NCBI GenBank assembly: GCA_029582165.1
Contig: CM055877.1
Coordinates: 6,439,855-6,503,854, forward strand
Origin: Portulaca oleracea
Taxonomy: Eukaryota > Streptophyta > Magnoliopsida > Caryophyllales > Portulacaceae
Reading direction: 5' to 3'
DNA length: 64,000 bases
In this document: positions 58,809 through 64,000 of the stretch, one piece after another
Position numbering within the stretch: the first letter of the stretch is position 1
Layout: each line of letters begins with the position of its first letter
Translations under genes and position numbers: made by a program
The notes under the pieces: model-generated
Told to the model about the DNA's origin: nothing
Seen by the model: the letters and a program-made list of their open reading frames with translations, nothing else
The model's database searches: none

Positions 58809-59329
58809 AGGAAAATTGAATTATAATAATCTTATGTTTTGCAAATTGGATGGCGATAATCCCTACTTTCACTTTGTATTCTGCTGGTAAAAACAAAAAA
58901 TTTGAATTGTAGTGGTACAAACTCACCTCCACATTCTTCTTACTTTTTTCATTCTGATCCTATATTGTTTTTGTTTTTTTCGTTCCTGCCCCTAGAAAGT
59001 TAATCAATTGTAGTTTCTAAAACATTTTTTAAATTATTTTTTTGACACTCCGAATAATTATTATGATTTTTTAAAAATAATAAAAGTGAAACAATCATAA
59101 AAAAAATTGAAAAAAATTGGGAGAAACACCGTAAATTCATTAAAAATCATGGTAAAGTGTTATACTAAGCTTTGAATCAAATGCAACACAAAATCTATGA
59201 TATTTAGGATATACTTTCGAAAATGTCCCACTACAATCCAATTTTTTTTTTAACCACCAGAATACAAAGTGAAAGTAGGGATTATCTCCATCCAATTTGC
59301 AAAACATGGGATTATTATAATCCAATTTT

Positions 59330-59379
<50 letters not shown>

Positions 59380-59508
59380 TTTAGGGTATACTTTCGAAAA
59401 TGTCCCACTACAATCCAATTTTTTTTTTTTAACAACCAGAATACAAAGTGAAAGTAGGGATTATCTCCATCCAATTTACAAAACATGGGATTATTATAAT
59501 CCAATTTT

Positions 59509-59551
<43 letters not shown>
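58809..59551. repeat. Inverted and tandem copies of a 120-bp unit with (AT)n tracts
   Basis: A unit with AATCCAATTTTCCTATATAT occurs in tandem at about 59202-59337 and 59381-59514, each followed by an AT microsatellite, and once inverted at 58809-58918. The period of the tandem pair is about 180 bp. Confidence 0.8.
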
Positions 59552-59554
<3 letters not shown>

Positions 59555-59811
59555 AGTTCATAATGTATACATAAATATACATTTATAAATTTATAGGTTT
59601 ACACTTTTTATTTTATCAACATGTGTATACTTGTTAATTTTATGAGTATGCTCACAAGCTTATACGTGTGCGCTCACAAAATTTCACATATGCTCATAAA
59701 ACCCATTATGGGAGTACAAAATAATGGTACTCCCTGACGCATAATCCTAGTTCTAAGTAAAAAATGGGGGGGGGGGGGGGTTTGTTGTTATTGGTGAAGG
59801 TTGCCTACTTA

Positions 59812-60822
59812 TTTGTTAAGAGGATGAGAGTTGTGGGTCTCACAAGCAATGGTTGTTTTTCGGTTAAGTCGACCTCTTGGCTTTGCCACGACATAACCAA
59901 ACGAGAAAAATGGAAGAGTAATTGAATTTGGAAACTTGAAAATCTTTCTCTGGCAAATCTTCCATAATGGTCTACCTCCGAAAGGTAATTTAGTCCGACG
60001 AGGTGTCAACTTGACCCTACTTGTGCTACTTGTTTGGACAAGATCGAAACAGACCAACACTTGATCTATCAGTGACGATTCTCCCAAAAGGTTTGGAAAA
60101 CTTCCAAAGACCATAACTGGATATATTTTATAATAGACTGGTCACTTGATTCTAGTGGAAAGGATATACTTATTTCTCTCAGGGCAACACTATCTTCTAG
60201 TGAGCTCAAGAAATTAAGCAACCCATCTCCTTTGGAGCATCTAGAAAGAGCGGAACGACTGCAATTTCAACAACTTCATCTTCAACCACGTCTGAGTAAC
60301 CAGGTCTAAGAAGAACTTCGCATAATGGCAAGCTAGAAGATCCTTCCAAGCATATCCTTCTATTTCTCAGGACCGGTGGCACATGCCTATGAGGGAGTAC
60401 CTAATAGAGCATGTTGGTTGGGATCGTCCGAATCTTGGATGGGTCAAACTTAATTATGATGGTTCCGTCAACGGGCAAGGTGCAGCAGCTGGATTTATCG
60501 CCCGAGGCCATCTAGGCAGATTTCTTCGTGCGGGTTCCCTCAAACTACATTCTGAACCTATTCTTCTTGCGGAGGCTTTAGTAATCAAGTTTGGGTTGAA
60601 GCAAGCTATCCAAGCAGTTTTCAAGAAAGTTCAAGATGAAAGTGATAACCTTATACTTGTTCGAGCAATCCAATGGTGCTTTAAAACTCCGTGGCAGATA
60701 GACATGACTATTAGAGATATCTGAAATCATCTTTAACTCTGTGAGGCTTTCTCGGTAAAACGCGTGTTTAGAGAAGCTAACATGGCAGTAGATTGGTTAG
60801 TGAATAAGGGGCACTCCATCTA
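59812..60822 (+). pseudogene. LINE 3' fragment: zinc-binding and RNase H regions (broken)
   Basis: Near 59925-60110, two frames read KIFLWQIFHNGLPPKGNLVR and then CATC...HL...RFSQKVW, the zinc-binding region found after RT in plant LINEs. From 60383 an RNase H domain reads LGWVKLNYDGSVNGQG, then LLAEALVIKFGL and DESDN, and after two stops REANMAVDW, so all four acidic positions are recognisable. Frameshifts and stops make it inactive. It is cut at 60822 by an LTR. The RT part is absent. Confidence 0.85.
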
Positions 60823-63800
60823 TGTAACAACCCGCCCCAAAATCACGATTAATTAAGTACTAATTACCGTAATTACTTAAATTGCGTATAAATTTTTCGC
60901 GTTTACTTCTAATTATTTATTTTATCGGTGTCAAGTCTCGTGCAGGAGATGGCAAAGAATATCAAGTTACGGGTTTATAAACCTTTAAGTTACTCTATTT
61001 ACTCGTTAAAGTGATTTATATCGAGTTTTACCGTTTACGTTATTTCTTTAACCGGAAAGAGTTTAATTATTCTACTTCTTAACGTTTATATTTTATTACC
61101 CAAACCTTAATTTATTTGGGTTATATTTATTTTATTTAATCACAAGTAATATTTATGTCCTACTTATTTAATTTTTCTAATTCAAGTCCTATTTTATTTT
61201 AATCAAATTGTTAGCAACTAATTTTATTTAGTACAAACTAATTATTTTAACCCAATGTATTTACAATTACTTAAATTAAGTTAAAGTTTCTGATTTAGTT
61301 AAGTGTAATTTACTAAGTGTTGTCTTAATTTAATTAGTTTAAGTATATATATTAGTAAGGGGGGTAGGGGGATTCATTTTACATCTTTTATTTCTCAAAC
61401 ACCAAACCCACTCCACCCTCTTCCCTCTTTCTCACTGCCGTGCAGCCAGCCCCCCTCTGCTGCCCTTTTCCGGCCACCGGCGCCGGAATCCACCGCCAGC
61501 CAAGGTGGCCGCCGGCCACCCTCCCCTCTCTCTTGTGTTTTCATCAAATTCTTCCCCAAAGGTAATCTCTCAAACCCCCAATTCAAACCCAATTAAACCC
61601 TAATCTGAAAATCATGTTCTTTTCATGTTATTCTTGTAATTTCTATCTCTTTTACTCTCTTTATTCATGAATTCAAGTATATAATTGGATTGGTTAAGTT
61701 AGGGTTTGAGTTTGGAGTATGTGCATGTGTATTTGGATGAGTTCTTGAGGTTTTCTTGTTGAATTCTTGATGGATATTGTTATAATCTTGATGCATGTGA
61801 GTTTCTTGATAAGTTTCTGAGTATTAAGGGCTGATTATATATGTTAAGATTATCATTTAAGTGTTGTCATGTTTAATTTGGGTGAATTAGTGAGGTTTTG
61901 GTGCAAGAGTTCAAGAACAAGTCCTTTATGTTGAGTTTATGTTTAATCCATGGTTGCATGTGGGATTTGAGCTCTTTGAAGAGTTATCTTTCAAGGTTTA
62001 ATTCTGGAAATATAGTAGATTATGGCCAAAGTGAAGTTTGGTTGAGAATTAGTATGAATTAAGGGCTAAAAGTATCATTAGAGCTGAAATTAAGAACAAA
62101 TTAGGCTCTGTTTCAATTCTGAAAATTTACAGTATTATAAAAGTGGGATTTTTGCCCAGATTTTTACTCTATTTGATAGCTTAAGGTCTTAGCAAACCAT
62201 AGGCTTTGGAATTTCGAATTTCCGACATGTATAGACCGAGTTATAGCAAAAACCGTAACCTCACGTTTTTATATACGAATTCTGGATCAGTATGTTGAGG
62301 GCTGTTTTTCGTCCCTTTGGAAACCTTTTTGGTTTTTATGGTAAACATGAAAGTTTTAGGCCTCTTTGCAAGCTTTCCGGAAAGGTATGGTTTGTAGTTA
62401 TACGATGTCGGGAGTGTGAGATATGAGCCCGGGAAGAAGGGCTGTCTACTTGAGGTTTCTGCCCAGTTTACCCTTTATAAAATTCCATCTTTAAGGCCCT
62501 AAACCAAGTCAATAGGGGACTTTAAGCATTGATAAGTTATGGTTATATGTTATAACCTTGGGTTAAAGTCTTAAGGGGGAAAAGTGTGGTTTTGGAAGCC
62601 TAAGTATGTCCTAAGGTCTTTTAGCCAAGAGTGGTGATTTAAACACAAGTTATATATATATCTCCCAATGAGTGTTAGCTTAAGAATTCAATATCTTTGA
62701 GTTGGTCAAGGTTTTATCTAGCTAGTGACTTCCAAGTTCTAAATAACTCTCAAGTTAAGTCCCTCTAAGTTCTCAACTCAAAGTTTATTCTTCAAACTCC
62801 ATTATTCATTCTCCTTTCATCAATCGTATCATCGACATCGTTTTTCTCTAAATAAGTCTAGAGGAACCCTTTTAATCTCATATTCACCTTCAATCTTTGG
62901 TTCTTATACTTCATTAATTTAAGCTATCTTTCCAAGGTCCAAGTGCCCTTCTTTGATTTCACCTTTCTACATCAATTTCTCTATGTAATTTCATTCCGGA
63001 ATTCCTAATTTATTCTACTCTAGCTTCTGCCCGGGCCCATTTTGGAGCCCTTCCACTCGTTTTTAGCCTTCGGCCCTGTTGACAAAATTAAAGATCATGA
63101 TTTTCCCTATTCCGAAATGTACTCTTTTATGTCATTCCGATTTTTCTAACTCAAGTTATACTTCAAACTCTATTTTTATATAAACCTGAAATTTTATTCC
63201 TAAAGCATTTCATTTATATTACTTAGTTTCTAAACTTATGAGTCTAATTTAGAACCTTATTCGGTTCTTCATTTCTATTTATTTTCATCTTAGTTGACAA
63301 GCTTCCAAAGCCATCTCCAAGCCGAGTATACGCTAAAGATCTTTAGCGTCCCAAGGTACGCAAATTGTCCAGCTTTTACGATCTAAGTTATATTCATGAT
63401 TCATTCAATTTATGACATGTCAAGCTTTATGTTTTATGATATCATTATGTTCGAAAGTGGACCCATTATATATATTCTATGTTTATGTTTTAGCTAGTTA
63501 CGTGAAGTGCTAGCCTTTTTGATGCTCCTGATCAGAGTGTCCTAGACCTGGCCAGTGTCGACCGCGTAGCGGTCACCCAATCCAAATCTAGATCGATTTG
63601 GGCATGCGCGTGTGTGAGGTGTTTCCACCGATCATAAGGGTTCCACGTATTTTCTATATACCTCCATTCTATGTTATTCATGTTTATGTTTTATGCACAT
63701 CATTGCAAGTTATCGTTTTATCCCTTTTCCCGTTTTCAAAATGAATTTAAATGCCGGCACTAAAACCGTTTTCGAACGGTTTACGTGCTGGAGGTTTACG

Positions 63801-64000
63801 TGCTGAGTGTTTCCCCACTCACTCTTGCGATGTTTTATGGTTTTGTTTTTAGGAGGCTCGAGCTCCCAAGGAAAGGACAAGTCGGTTCCAAAGTAATTCA
63901 AGGCTCTCGAGGTAGTTCTCTAAGGAAATCATCGGTTAGCAAGGGCGAGCAGGATTTCGGAAGTCGTTTTAGTATTTAAGCTATGTTTAAGTTTATGTAC
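60823..64000 (+). mobile_element. Second copy of the 3.46-kb LTR family, opposite orientation, runs off the window
   Basis: It starts TGTAACAACCCGCCCC, the complement of the end of 1835-5299, and the two run in parallel along their length. Near 63745-63825 both have a block with an 8-bp stem hairpin (AAACCGTT-TTCG-AACGGTTT) and GAGTGTTTCCCCACTCACT. A TATATATA stretch near 61345, followed by a C/T-rich then GC-rich leader (61400-61540), suggests sense on plus. Whether it is solo cannot be told. Confidence 0.8.

Overview
The window looks like nuclear DNA of a eudicot with a large, repeat-rich genome. Support comes from plant-type split genes, plant LTR retrotransposon lineages (copia, Ty3/gypsy Tat, a Cassandra-type LTR with 5S sequence), CACTA, hAT-like, MULE-like and Stowaway elements, and a plant tRNA-Asn sequence. 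The species cannot be fixed from sequence alone. Only two ordinary protein-coding genes are supportable. One is a two-exon gene on + (13717-15933) for a VARLMGLD-motif (DUF3741/DUF4378, TRM-like) protein. The other is a two-exon trihelix GT-3-type transcription factor on - (26702-24028). A degraded tRNA-Asn lies between them.

Layout. 1-7178: 3' half of a broken copia element, split by a 3.46-kb solo LTR (1835-5299, 5-bp duplication CCATT). 7179-13122: 3' end of a Tat-lineage gypsy element with a 2.4-kb LTR, full of TCGCGGAT motifs and holding a 164-bp miniature relative of the 3.46-kb LTR. 13123-16309: palindrome cluster, TRM-like gene and its 3' flank. 16310-24027: AT-rich intergenic DNA with the tRNA relic and several MITEs. 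24028-27181: GT-3 gene, with a 157-bp tandem repeat in its intron. 28276-30195: a hAT-like foldback containing a CACTA element that contains a Cassandra-type solo LTR. 32706-51738: a nested stack. An old copia (E) is split by a second copia (C), itself split by a gag-only Tat element (34418-42424) and a Tat solo LTR (43239-44747). The 3' LTR of E is split by a third, gag-only copia (D), which holds a gypsy solo LTR (46836-48382). 51994-59551: Stowaway, MULE-like, Helitron-like and foldback elements, and a hAT-like element split by a copia solo LTR. 59812-60822: 3' end of a LINE (zinc-binding and RNase H regions), cut at 60823 by a second copy of the 3.46-kb LTR family that runs off the window.

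The most unusual structure is not a gene. Several unrelated LTR families here carry many copies of their own short palindrome: AAATCC-TCGC-GGATTT, AAACCC-GTCT-GGGTTT and AAACCC-GCAC-GGGTTT in three Tat elements; GCCTCR-TCTG-TGAGGC and CAACACGG-N-CCGTGTTG in copia LTRs. The gag-only Tat element also has six stem-loops with a nearly constant loop (TTTCGCCG) and changing but self-complementary stems. All boundaries, duplications and motif positions were read by eye; no database search or folding program was run.
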